DNA from: Candidatus Stygibacter australis
GTDB lineage: Bacteria > Cloacimonadota > Cloacimonadia > Cloacimonadales > TCS61
Direction: 5' to 3'
Assembly (NCBI GenBank): GCA_030765845.1
Contig: JAVCDJ010000130.1
Location: 1 to 32,989, forward strand
Length of the DNA stretch: 32,989 nt
Part shown: positions 8,738 to 16,574 of the stretch, piece by piece
Layout of the letters: every line of letters begins with the position of its first letter
Position numbering within the stretch: position 1 is the first letter of the stretch
The notes under the pieces: model-generated
Seen by the model: the letters and a program-made list of their open reading frames with translations, nothing else
The model's database searches: none
Told to the model about the DNA's origin: nothing
Program-made: the position numbers and the translations under genes

Positions 8738-9295
8738 ATGAAAATACTGGCAATTTATGGAAGCCCTAATAAGCAAGGTAGTACAGCAACAATTGTGGAT
8801 ACAATACTATCTACAGTGGATGATAAGCACGAGATCGAAAGAATTTATCTTTATGATAGAGAATTTCATGACTGTATTGCCTGCAGTGATGCTGAAACTA
8901 TTCACCGGGAAAAATTCTGTGTATTTGATGACTGGTTTCGGGAAGATATTATACCAAGTATCAATGCTGCAGATATTCTGATCATTAGTTCTCCAGTTTA
9001 TATGGGACAGATAACCGGGAAACTGAAGACAATGTTTGATCGCTGGCATACATATATCACACCAGAATATTCCATCAGGATCCTGCCGGATAAGAAATAT
9101 ATCGCAGTAACAGCATCTGGAGCCCCGGAAGATGTTTTTAAGTATGTCTCAGACTATTTGGCTGGCTGGCTAAGTGATTTTTTCAAAATGGGAAAAATCG
9201 CAGCACTCCATGTTGGAGGCATGGTTGATAGCAATTCATTAAAACCTGATAATCCTGTTTTGCAGCAAGCTAAGGAAATAGGGAAAGGGATATAA
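8738..9295 (+). CDS. NADPH-dependent FMN reductase / flavodoxin-fold iron-sulfur-flavoprotein-like
   Basis: 185 aa, flavodoxin-like fold. The FMN-phosphate loop is at the N-terminus (LAIYGSPNKQGSTATIVDTI, residues 4-23). Residues ~43-65 hold a Cys-containing segment (HDCIACSDAETIHREKFC followed by VFDDWF). This is where iron-sulfur flavoproteins and WrbA-like reductases have their Cys cluster, and three cysteines remain. SSPVYMGQITGKLKTMFDRW (~87-106) is the conserved second flavin loop. The likely role is FMN-dependent reduction of quinones or nitro compounds, or electron transfer in the cytoplasm. AGGAG precedes the ATG. It lies just after tRNA-Ala and before a phosphoesterase, with no obvious functional link. 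Confidence 0.85.
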   Translation: MKILAIYGSPNKQGSTATIVDTILSTVDDKHEIERIYLYDREFHDCIACSDAETIHREKFCVFDDWFREDIIPSINAADILIISSPVYMGQITGKLKTMFDRWHTYITPEYSIRILPDKKYIAVTASGAPEDVFKYVSDYLAGWLSDFFKMGKIAALHVGGMVDSNSLKPDNPVLQQAKEIGKGI

Positions 9296-9365
9296 TCCCC
9301 AGAAGCTCAATTAACAAGATAGGTTAATTATAAAGGGCTGCAGAAATTGACCCAGGAATATAAGC

Positions 9366-10715
9366 ATGTTGATAATACTCAGTGATTTGCACTTCAGTGA
9401 TGGCACTACTTCAATAAATGTAGTACCGGAAGTGTTTACTAAGATCCTTTTCCCACAGATCAATTCCAAGCTTTCAGCAGATGCAAACAAAGACATCAAC
9501 GAGATCCACCTTGTTTTGGCAGGAGATACTTTTGATATGGTCAGTACAGATAAATTTCTAATGATCCCTTATTCAAAACGACCCTGGAATGGCAATCTGG
9601 ATCCCGATTACGCTGTGAATCCTGATCATGATGTAGTAAATGAATATGTAAAAGTATTAGAAGACATTATTGCAAAACCCGGCTGCAAAGCTTTTATAGA
9701 AGAATTTCTTAAACTCAATAACATTCATAAAATACCTTTCAAGATAACCTATATCGCTGGAAATCATGATCGCACTATAAACTTTTATGCAGAACTAAGG
9801 CAAATAGTCAGAAAGCTATTTCCGGGAATTCACCTTGATTTTGCTAATAATCTGTGTTCAGAGAAATATTCAACTATCTGCCGGCACGGTAATGAATGGG
9901 ATAAAATATGTTTCGGTTATGAGTTTGCCAAAAAAGTGCTTCATAAGACCTATGAAAGCAGATTTCATTCAGAATATTACAAAGTCCAGAGTATTGGTGA
10001 AATTGTTACAGCAGAATTAATGGGTGGAATTATTTACAGACTAAATTATAAACATCACTGGAAAGGCGTTCATGATGACCTTATTGATAGCATCAAGGAA
10101 ATCAATAATGTTCGACCAGCACCTTTTGCTCTCGACTGGCTGATTTGGTCATTATCCGATAAATTCAGCCAGAAACTAAAAGATGATATATCAAATGCTA
10201 TTTATGATTCGCTGGAAGCATTTCTAAATACGTCACTAGCTAAATTATGGGATAGACAAAGCCCTGATCTAATTATCAGTGGTGACATTGTTGACAAGCT
10301 TCAATTATTAAAAAATTTCCTTAAGAAGGATAGCTTTGATTCAATAATCAAAGCTCTTGGACTGATCAGATTTATTGATAAACTCCCGGAATTCAAAGAT
10401 GAAAGTTTTCTGGAAGGGGCAATAGAAGATTTTAAAGAAAATCCTGATATTCAATTTGTAGTCTACGGACACACTCACTATTCCAAAGAAGCAGTTATCA
10501 CAGCTGAAAAAGATCAACCAGCAAAAAGATATATCAATACCGGGGCCTATCTTCCGCTTATTCAGAAAGCAAGATTAAATGGTTATGGAATCGCAAAAAG
10601 AATGACTATAACCTTTATTTATGATAAAAGTGAAGACAACAGAAATAATAACAAACACAAGGACACTGTATCTCTCGAATTCTGGAATGGCTTAAAACAA
10701 AAGGATTACATTTAA
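9366..10715 (+). CDS. Calcineurin-like metallophosphoesterase
   Basis: 449 aa. The metal-binding motifs appear in order: DLHFSDG (~8), LAGDTFD (~52), AGNHDR (~133), CRHGNEWD (~178), and the C-terminal GHTHYS (~369) followed by INTGAY. This is the complete two-metal site of the superfamily. A long, mostly helical insertion between ~185 and 355 enlarges it beyond a minimal phosphoesterase (250-300 aa). There is no signal peptide, so it is cytoplasmic. LpxH-like or nucleotide-directed activity is possible, but the insert does not let me choose. CAGGA precedes the ATG. It is probably independent of the genes around it. Confidence 0.85.
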   Translation: MLIILSDLHFSDGTTSINVVPEVFTKILFPQINSKLSADANKDINEIHLVLAGDTFDMVSTDKFLMIPYSKRPWNGNLDPDYAVNPDHDVVNEYVKVLEDIIAKPGCKAFIEEFLKLNNIHKIPFKITYIAGNHDRTINFYAELRQIVRKLFPGIHLDFANNLCSEKYSTICRHGNEWDKICFGYEFAKKVLHKTYESRFHSEYYKVQSIGEIVTAELMGGIIYRLNYKHHWKGVHDDLIDSIKEINNVRPAPFALDWLIWSLSDKFSQKLKDDISNAIYDSLEAFLNTSLAKLWDRQSPDLIISGDIVDKLQLLKNFLKKDSFDSIIKALGLIRFIDKLPEFKDESFLEGAIEDFKENPDIQFVVYGHTHYSKEAVITAEKDQPAKRYINTGAYLPLIQKARLNGYGIAKRMTITFIYDKSEDNRNNNKHKDTVSLEFWNGLKQKDYI

Positions 10716-10854
10716 TATAAATCTATACACCACTCACTGATTCAATGATGACACAATTGCAATTAATTTTCGGGGGGATGCGTGAATAGGGCAAAAGTAT
10801 TTGACATAGAATTGTGTGATAAATTGTTTTACAAAAAATATTAAGGAATGTAAT

Positions 10855-11223
10855 ATGAATAAGAATGAAGTTTTATCATTATTTGAAGAGTGGAATAATG
10901 CTTTGAAGACCGGAGATCCGGAAAATGTGGCAAATCTCTATGCACCAGGTGCAATATTGCTGCCAACCATGTCAAACAAGGTAAGGCATAATCATGATGA
11001 GATCAAGGACTATTTTGTCCATTTTGTAGTTAATAAACCAGTGGGTGAGATATTGGAATCAAACATCAGGGATTATGGTCAACTTGTGATCAACTCTGGT
11101 ATTTATCAATTTACTTTCCGGGATGGATCGGCTGTAAAAGCAAGGTTCACTTACGCTTACACCAAGACTAATGACCGCTGGATGATCATTGAGCATCACT
11201 CATCGCAAATGCCGGAGACTTGA
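10855..11223 (+). CDS. SnoaL-like / CaMKII-association-domain protein
   Basis: 122 aa from the ATG at 10855 (AAGGA upstream); an earlier in-frame ATG at 10816 lacks a ribosome site. The whole protein fits the NTF2-like/SnoaL cone fold of the CaMKII-association type: VLSLFEEWNNALKTGDPENV, ANLYAPGAILLPTMSNKVRH, FRDGSAVKARFTYAYTKTND, RWMIIEHHSSQMP. These small bacterial proteins (SgcJ/EcaC, DUF4440 relatives) form oligomers that bind small ligands or catalyse simple reactions. No ligand is evident. A TTGACA at 10801-10806 could be a -35 element, but a good -10 is absent. Confidence 0.82.
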   Translation: MNKNEVLSLFEEWNNALKTGDPENVANLYAPGAILLPTMSNKVRHNHDEIKDYFVHFVVNKPVGEILESNIRDYGQLVINSGIYQFTFRDGSAVKARFTYAYTKTNDRWMIIEHHSSQMPET

Positions 11224-11273
11224 CAAATTTTATAATATAATCAATTATTGAAGAGACTCGAAGAGGAGGAAAA

Positions 11274-12065
11274 ATGAAGAAGAAATATGCTATTGCATAC
11301 TTAATATTCCAGTTTTTCTTTGTGGTTGCATATTGTCAGGCAACATTCAATTCCGAGACAGCAATTAAAAAATCCAATGATATTGTAAATGAGCATTGGC
11401 AATCATACCAGGATAGCGTCAGTAGATATTACGGTAGGTACTGGTTAGATAATTATGCTAAACATCAATATATCGGGAATACTTCATTTCACGATGATTA
11501 TCTGCAGGGGCTGAAAAAAAATAATATAGAGAACATTCGCATGGATTGCACAATATATTGTGCTCGAGTGCTGAAAGCAGGTATGGGTGCAGCAGAATAT
11601 TCAAAGCTGATACAGTATCATAAAGGAATCTGGAATAGTAAAGGTTTGGCAGGTTGGAGTGTGGGTTATCTTCTGGTGGATCGTTTCGGCTGGAAAGGGT
11701 ATGCCTTTATAGAACCGAATGCAAATCTCCACTCTCACTATATCAGTTACTTCAAGAATAGTAATGAGTATCCGGTATTCAAACAGCCGAACATCAGAAT
11801 TGAAGAATATTATGTTTTAGGTAGGGACAATGATAAAATTGAAAATCTGCTGAAAAAATATAATTTCAGTTGGGGTTTCAGTCAAGACGGTATTCACACT
11901 TGGATAACGCATTATACTGATTTATTGGAATGTCACTGGGATGGAGTGCCAGCAGCTAAATACAATTTAAACAACAGATTTTCAGATTTATTCGAAACCA
12001 CAAAATTTATTGAATTCAAAGATTATGATGTTCATATTATCGTGGTTCCCCCTGAAGATAATTAA
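11274..12065 (+). CDS. Secreted protein of unknown function with possible Cys/His site
   Basis: 263 aa. Signal peptide MKKKYAIAYLIFQFFFVVAYC (1-21), GAGGAGG upstream. I do not recognise the family. Visible marks: MDCTIYCARVLKAGMG (~90-105, Cys92 at the N-terminus of a predicted helix), many aromatic residues, and DGIHTWITHYTDLLECHWDG (~205-224). A Cys at a helix start with a downstream His is the layout of papain/NlpC-type folds, so a secreted cysteine hydrolase is possible, but this is a guess from residue spacing only. The gene is plus-strand and ends just before a run of minus-strand relics. Confidence 0.6.
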   Translation: MKKKYAIAYLIFQFFFVVAYCQATFNSETAIKKSNDIVNEHWQSYQDSVSRYYGRYWLDNYAKHQYIGNTSFHDDYLQGLKKNNIENIRMDCTIYCARVLKAGMGAAEYSKLIQYHKGIWNSKGLAGWSVGYLLVDRFGWKGYAFIEPNANLHSHYISYFKNSNEYPVFKQPNIRIEEYYVLGRDNDKIENLLKKYNFSWGFSQDGIHTWITHYTDLLECHWDGVPAAKYNLNNRFSDLFETTKFIEFKDYDVHIIVVPPEDN

Positions 12066-12104
12066 GGATCGAAAAATAAGTTAACAGCGAATTTATATTA
12101 TAGT

Positions 12105-12275
12105 TCAAGAACTTAAGAAATGATCCTTGATCAAGTTTTCCAGATATCTGGCAATCTCTTTTGAAATTTCCAGGTCTTTCATTTTTTTTAGTTCAGCTTT
12201 ATCATTACCTTGTTTATTATACCACCCAGATTTGTCGTCATTACCGATTTCTTTTTGGGGGCGTGAAGCTGTTTG
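12105..12275 (-). pseudogene. 3' gene-tail relic, unknown parent (56 codons)
   Basis: On the minus strand an open stretch of 56 codons runs from a TAA (12276-12278) to a TGA (12105-12107). It has no plausible start in the right place. The reading is protein-like: TASRPQKEIGNDDKSGWYNK, then a charged helix ending EISKEIARYLENLIKD. It looks like the C-terminal end of a larger cytoplasmic protein whose 5' part is missing. It lies directly after the stop of the minus-strand gene at 12288. The parent gene is not in this window. Confidence 0.5.
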
Positions 12276-12287
12276 TTAGTGGCTTCG

Positions 12288-13064
12288 CTATTGATGTCTA
12301 TTTTTTATTTTCACATAAATCTTATCTAAAACTGATTGTGATATTTGTTTTAGAGTAGTATTATGTCTAACAATACCTGAAAGGTGAGGACTTATCAAAT
12401 AGTAAACTTTAATAAAAAATCTACCAAATATTTTTTTTGAAAGAAAATCGTCTCTGAATTTTCTAAATTCAATTACTTTGGGGTGATTGTAATCACCATA
12501 GGTCGCAGTTGCAATGAAACAGCCATCGCCAGCAGATGGTTTTATTTCAGACAGTTGACTATCTTCTCCAGAAATTTCATATTTAGCTTGAGGTTTGATA
12601 GCAGTATGGAGATAACTAGTTTTATCATATTGAATCTCATAATTATAGACATTTTTTAAAACTTCAAGAGCATCATATCCGCTTGCCTTTTCTTCAATAA
12701 AATTACCTAGTAAATCAAATTTACCAACTTTTGAAAGAGGTTCCAGCATCAAATCATTTCCTTCAATATATTGAAGAGCGGAACACACCATATTAAAATC
12801 TTTATTTGATGTTAATGACGCTCTAATTGTTTTTATTAATTTATTATTTCCTGTTTCAAAAGCAATAATAAATACATTTTCACTTCCACTTAATGTAGCC
12901 TGAGAATCGCCATGATAGAATTTTTCCAAATTACAAAAAAGACCTATATGAACAGATTTCCAAAATATTTCCCATGCAGTATAACCATAACAATGATTTT
13001 CATTATGTTTATTTAATTTATCAATATCAAATCTGATACCAATAGGATTATTAAAAAAGAACAT
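12288..13064 (-). CDS. CFI-box-type C-terminal domain protein, longer copy
   Basis: 258 aa, GGAGG 5 nt before the ATG. Residues ~1-175 are of unknown function and contain a WEIFWKSVHIGLFCNLEKF segment. From ~180 the C-terminus reads GCFIATATYGDYNHPKVIEF followed by RKFRDDFLSKKIFGRFFIKVYY and ISPHLSGI. This matches the module NCBI calls CFI-box-CTERM (Cys-Phe-Ile, AYG/TYG, LRxFRD, GRxFVxxYYxxSP), found at the end of many otherwise unrelated bacterial proteins. Its function is unknown. No signal peptide. A second gene with a degenerate version of the module lies immediately upstream (13089), so this looks like an old tandem pair. The region is more AT-rich than its surroundings. Confidence 0.72.
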   Translation of the reverse strand: MFFFNNPIGIRFDIDKLNKHNENHCYGYTAWEIFWKSVHIGLFCNLEKFYHGDSQATLSGSENVFIIAFETGNNKLIKTIRASLTSNKDFNMVCSALQYIEGNDLMLEPLSKVGKFDLLGNFIEEKASGYDALEVLKNVYNYEIQYDKTSYLHTAIKPQAKYEISGEDSQLSEIKPSAGDGCFIATATYGDYNHPKVIEFRKFRDDFLSKKIFGRFFIKVYYLISPHLSGIVRHNTTLKQISQSVLDKIYVKIKNRHQ

Positions 13065-13088
13065 TTAACCTCCAGATAGCAACATTAT

Positions 13089-13643
13089 TTATTTTTTACA
13101 ATAGATATTCAAGAAATTTGTAAGAAAATCTCTTAGCTTGTTTATGCTTTTTATGAAATCTACAATACTAGGGCTTATCTTATAATATAATTTAACAAAT
13201 AATTTTTCGAGATAGTTACTATAAAGAACTTTATCTCTGAATTCTCTATATTCGACAACTGAGGAATGATTGTAACTACCATAAGTGGGAGTAGCAATAC
13301 TACCAATCTTATCTTCTTGTTTGATATCTTCTTCTCGTTCTTGGGGTTGTAAATGACCAATTAATTTATGCATAAATTCTTGTGGGGAAGTTTCACGACT
13401 CTCTGTCCAAGATAACAGGTTGATGCTGCCAAATCCTACAGTTCCTTCTCTTTTATAGAAATCATCACATTTGATTTTAATTTTTTTGTATTCATCATCT
13501 GGAATTATTCCCCTATGATAAGCCTCAATAATCATCATTTTAGTTTTTACCATTTGCTCTGTTGAAAATGAAATTTTCAGTTTCTTCTCAATTTTATCGA
13601 TATACACTTCTTTTGGATATATAAAATCCTCCTTTTTATCCAT
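13089..13643 (-). CDS. CFI-box-like C-terminal domain protein, degenerate copy
   Basis: 184 aa. Residues ~1-115 are unrecognised and helical (STEQMVKTKMMIIEAYHRGI). From ~123 the C-terminus reads IGSIATPTYGSYNHSSVVEY, REFRDKVLYSNYLEKLFVKL, YYKISPSIVDFI. That is the same module as in the next gene, but the signature Cys-Phe is replaced by Gly-Ser, so the conserved cysteine is lost. The ATG at 13643 has only a weak ribosome site; a perfect AAGGAGG lies inside codons 4-6, with no ATG/GTG/TTG at normal spacing after it. Translation may therefore start elsewhere (an in-frame ATA is suitably placed). It could be a decaying paralogue. Confidence 0.6.
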   Translation of the reverse strand: MDKKEDFIYPKEVYIDKIEKKLKISFSTEQMVKTKMMIIEAYHRGIIPDDEYKKIKIKCDDFYKREGTVGFGSINLLSWTESRETSPQEFMHKLIGHLQPQEREEDIKQEDKIGSIATPTYGSYNHSSVVEYREFRDKVLYSNYLEKLFVKLYYKISPSIVDFIKSINKLRDFLTNFLNIYCKK

Positions 13644-14171
13644 TTCTTGATTATTATTTTTGCCACTAATGTGTATATGCCACGCCAGCTTATTTACTGT
13701 ATATAACCTACTAAAGTTATGGTAAATTACTGTGCAATAACTCCAAATCGAGTAGTTATTGTACAGTCCTCAATCATCCAAGTCCAAATCATCTATTGGG
13801 CTCTTGGTATTCGAAATTCTAAATTTAATCCCTCGATTCAAGATACAATCCCAAAACCAATCTTTTCTGTAATTCCTGTCAATTTATTTTTCCCTTTAAA
13901 GCAATTTTATGTAAGAGCTGATCTACCTTTGGCAATATCTGAATTTCTTGAATTACATAATCTGTAGTGAAATGTAAACTGAGAATTATACGATTGAAAA
14001 TCCGCTAATCTATCTTTTCTAAGCTATTCTGGAAGTGAAAAGAATTCCAGGTTAGCCAATTTTGATGAAATCGCAAAATCTATTGTCCATAAAATGCATA
14101 GTATAGTATATAATATAGAATGTTCTTAACACAATATTAGTATAATTTAAATATATACTATATAGGATGGT
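13644..14171 (+). other. Gene-poor AT-rich interval upstream of the transposase remnant
   Basis: No convincing gene. An 82-codon plus-strand frame at 13719-13967 has no ribosome site and no recognisable family; its complement reads as interrupted protein-like text, so it is probably debris. Bases after ~14090 are extremely AT-rich and carry an 11-bp inverted repeat listed separately. I could not identify the left end of the insertion sequence. Confidence 0.5.
14102..14162. repeat. 11-bp perfect inverted repeat before the transposase start
   Basis: TATAGTATATA (14102-14112) and TATATACTATA (14152-14162) are perfect reverse complements 39 nt apart, ending 10 nt before the transposase start. 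They may be an IS-borne regulatory site. In such AT-rich DNA chance is a serious alternative. Confidence 0.4.
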
Positions 14172-14666
14172 ATGATGGTAAAGATAAAAAATAAAGATCA
14201 GTTAGAAATCGTTGGAGTAGAAAATTGGCGTAATGGTTACTCACTAAAGAAGATAGCGCGATTGGAAAAATCATGGGCTTTAGTCTTTCGTGAATATATT
14301 CTACCTTACCTTCCCGTGAAGTTCATAAAGAAATTTTACTTTTATAAGACAGGTAGAAATTCCAAAGAACTTTATTCTACGATTGGAGCAGCCATTCTTC
14401 AGCAGTTTTTTGATTTATCAGACGCAGAAACAGTAGAAAAGTTAGCTTTCGATCAGCAATGGCACGTTGCTTTAGATTGTTTTGACGATGAAGATCAAGT
14501 TATGTGCGAGAGAACACTTTTTAGCATGCATACCCATATATCAGAAGAAAATCTGGCTGATAAGATATTTGCTCTTGCAACCGATGTGATGGTCGAAGCC
14601 TTACAAATAGATGTCAGTAAACAAAGACTTGATTCAGTTCATGTAAATTCCAATATGGCATGCTAA
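14172..14666 (+). pseudogene. IS1182-type transposase, 3'-truncated
   Basis: 164 codons remain of a protein normally ~450-550 aa. The N-terminal DUF772-type region is clear: YSTIGAAILQQFFDLSDAET, the Gln-Trp-His segment FDQQWHVALDCFD, RTLFSMHTHI, and the start of the catalytic domain at VSKQRLDSVHVNSNMA, which precedes the first DDE Asp region in IS1182 relatives. Homology ends there; the frame then reads one Cys codon and stops at 14666. The catalytic domain and right end are absent. The 3' end overlaps a minus-strand lipoprotein gene by 33 bp, so a deletion or recombination joined the remnant to that gene. Confidence 0.8.
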
Positions 14667-15260
14667 ATTAGCATCTGTATCAAATTGACTAAAAAGGTAT
14701 AAAGCATCATGCAAGGCTGATTGATAATTAGTTTTTATAAAGTCAGCTTCGTCATATGGTAAATCAGACGAATTATAAATCCCATTACCATCTACCTGCA
14801 TCATATTTAATCCTGTTTCAGCTAATTCCCTACTCATAATAATTCTTGAATAAATCAGGTTACCGTAAGGACCAAATTGCTTGATGGCATCGTCGATAAT
14901 TTCAAGAGCCTTAAATCTATGTCCATTTCTAAATAAACAATAAGCATAAATGTCTGTGATTTCTGGATGGGCTTCCTGATTTCTATACAAATCTTCCACA
15001 GTTGCTAAGGCTCTGGTACTATTATTCATAGTTATTTCATCATAGGCAGAATCTATAATTTGCACGATTTCTGGATCCAATTCCATCACAGGCATTTGTT
15101 CCATTTCCTCATAGTCAAAGAAAATTCTGGTAAATTGTTTTGGGGTTTCAGGTGCTTTTTCATTATCCGATTTATCAGGATCTTTTATTACCTCGTTAGT
15201 GGCGCAGGAAGCAAAAAATATTACACTGACCAAGATAAATAATTTAATAAAACTGTTCAT
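14634..15260 (-). CDS. Lipoprotein with TPR-like helical region, C-terminus replaced at IS junction
   Basis: 208 aa from the ATG at 15260 (GAGGAGGAG upstream). Lipobox at VSVIFFASC (Cys ~19), then a charged linker (DKSDNEKAPETPKQ). Residues ~70-170 look helical and repeat-like (IDSAYDEITMNNSTRALATV, AYCLFRNGHRFKALEIIDDA, DAIKQFGPYGNLIYSR), as in tetratricopeptide proteins. The last ~7 residues (HIGIYMN) are read from DNA that on the other strand encodes the conserved transposase motif ending SVHVNSNM. The natural C-terminus has therefore probably been lost and replaced by read-through. It may still be functional. A NlpC/P60-like gene lies upstream on the same strand. Confidence 0.68.
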   Translation of the reverse strand: MNSFIKLFILVSVIFFASCATNEVIKDPDKSDNEKAPETPKQFTRIFFDYEEMEQMPVMELDPEIVQIIDSAYDEITMNNSTRALATVEDLYRNQEAHPEITDIYAYCLFRNGHRFKALEIIDDAIKQFGPYGNLIYSRIIMSRELAETGLNMMQVDGNGIYNSSDLPYDEADFIKTNYQSALHDALYLFSQFDTDANLACHIGIYMN

Positions 15261-15315
15261 ATCTCCTCCTCTTAATTTCATTTAATATAGTTTATATGCA
15301 CATATTTGCCTGTAA

Positions 15316-16419
15316 TTAATTTTCAATATGCCGATAAATTATCAAATCACCAAAATCAGGAATTTCACTAATGCTTTCAATTTTGGGTTCGGCATAAAGC
15401 GTGTGGATAACCAGATCATATTGATTAAAAAGACCATCCCCTTTCCCACAATAAGAGCTTCCTGGATCACTTTTGTCTTCGTAATACAATCCAACATGAA
15501 CAGTGTCCCAATATACAAAATCACCTGGGTGGATTCCATTTTCACCAACTATAATTACGTCATTTTGTGCATCCAAATAATTACCGTTTTGCTCTGTTGC
15601 CTGTCTGGCAATAATTTTTGTTTTAGTAAGGTTTTTTATACTGTCATAAGCAAGTTGATATCCTGACATCTGATAAGCAGCAACAGCAAAATCAGCGCAG
15701 TCAGCACCTATAAATAACTCAGTTTGATGATTATCCAAATCATTTCCAGTAAAGCTTGCGCTGCCCCAAATATATGGCAGATTACACATAGCAAGGGCAC
15801 AATTGATAACTTCGCAGTCAGTATTACCTTTCAAGCTGATGCGATGCACTTTGTTGCTAATTGAGCCCTTATATTTAGAGTCTTTCCCTGGTGTCGAAAA
15901 AGTATCACCATCAATATTGAGTACAGCTTTATAACGCATTGTCCCCGTCACTTTGCCATTACAAAATACCGGTTTGAAAACAGTGGGAGTCACATCGGCT
16001 GTAACGATAAACTGATTTCGCCATTCAACAATTTCTGTTTCTTTGTAGGGGATATTCTCCCAATGCCAGGATGGCGTAGTATTACTATAGTAATCACCGT
16101 TTGCTTCCTCAATTTTATACCATTTTATTGATGATTCACCAGCTTCATCCCAATGTACAGTTTCGTTGCCAGATATTCCAGAATCTACAATCGATATATT
16201 GTCAACAGGAGAGTAATTGATAATATTATTTTGTAGTTTTTGATTGAAAACAATGCTCAATTTGATATCATCATCGATGGATGCGATTTTAGAGTCAATA
16301 GTATAAGCGCTGTTATTGATACTGGAAATTATTTGTATGGTCCCAGTATCAGAAAATAGAAAGCTTGAAAAAGCAAAAATGACAAATAAGACTATTATAT
16401 TTATCTTTTTAGTAATCAT
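15316..16419 (-). CDS. Secreted NlpC/P60-like cysteine peptidase or amidase
   Basis: 367 aa. Signal peptide MITKKINIIVLFVIFAFSSFLFS (1-23). Residues ~25-190 are beta-rich and unrecognised. Residues ~205-345 resemble the NlpC/P60 or CHAP/DUF1287 group: LPYIWGSASFTG, then GADCADFAVAAYQMSG with the candidate nucleophile Cys ~239, HPGDFVYWDTVHVGLYYED with His ~309, and a later HTLYAEP. That order (YxWGG, D-C, GD, H-V-G) is the family layout; members cut peptidoglycan peptides or other amide bonds. GAGGTG is present ~10 nt upstream. It is followed on the same strand by the TPR-like lipoprotein and could be co-transcribed with it. Confidence 0.75.
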   Translation of the reverse strand: MITKKINIIVLFVIFAFSSFLFSDTGTIQIISSINNSAYTIDSKIASIDDDIKLSIVFNQKLQNNIINYSPVDNISIVDSGISGNETVHWDEAGESSIKWYKIEEANGDYYSNTTPSWHWENIPYKETEIVEWRNQFIVTADVTPTVFKPVFCNGKVTGTMRYKAVLNIDGDTFSTPGKDSKYKGSISNKVHRISLKGNTDCEVINCALAMCNLPYIWGSASFTGNDLDNHQTELFIGADCADFAVAAYQMSGYQLAYDSIKNLTKTKIIARQATEQNGNYLDAQNDVIIVGENGIHPGDFVYWDTVHVGLYYEDKSDPGSSYCGKGDGLFNQYDLVIHTLYAEPKIESISEIPDFGDLIIYRHIEN

Positions 16420-16437
16420 ATTATCTTAACACCTCTT

Positions 16438-16566
16438 TCACTTTACTGTATAAAGTAATTCAGAATTAAACATATCAGCCGGGGAGATAACTGCCATATC
16501 CATGGGTAATCCCTCGGGGTAGCGTTTTTTAATACTTTTTGAAAATGTATCAAATTGAAAATCTGC
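16438..16566 (-). pseudogene. Displaced 3' tail of a YiiX-like gene (42 codons plus stop)
   Basis: On the minus strand this encodes IKKRYPEGLPMDMAVISPAD followed by MFNSELLYTVK and stop. The intact gene at 19286 ends MKKRYPQGVPLDMSVISPAD and MYNSELLYTVIHN, so the homology is clear at protein and DNA level. There is no start; just upstream the AT-rich frame is not coding, and the stop of the SecB-like gene follows at 16575. It is the remains of a second YiiX paralogue or a duplicated tail. Confidence 0.85.
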
Positions 16567-16574
16567 AAATTAAA

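Noticed and set aside
10801-10829. TTGACA as a promoter for the SnoaL-like gene
   Set aside because: No acceptable -10 sequence at 16-18 nt.
13719-13967. 82-codon plus-strand frame upstream of the transposase remnant
   Set aside because: No ribosome site and no recognised motif; the opposite strand shows interrupted protein-like text, so it is more likely debris than a gene.
14029-14050. CTGGAA/TTCCAG hairpin as a possible left end of the IS
   Set aside because: Only six base pairs in AT-rich DNA, and no matching right end exists to compare with.
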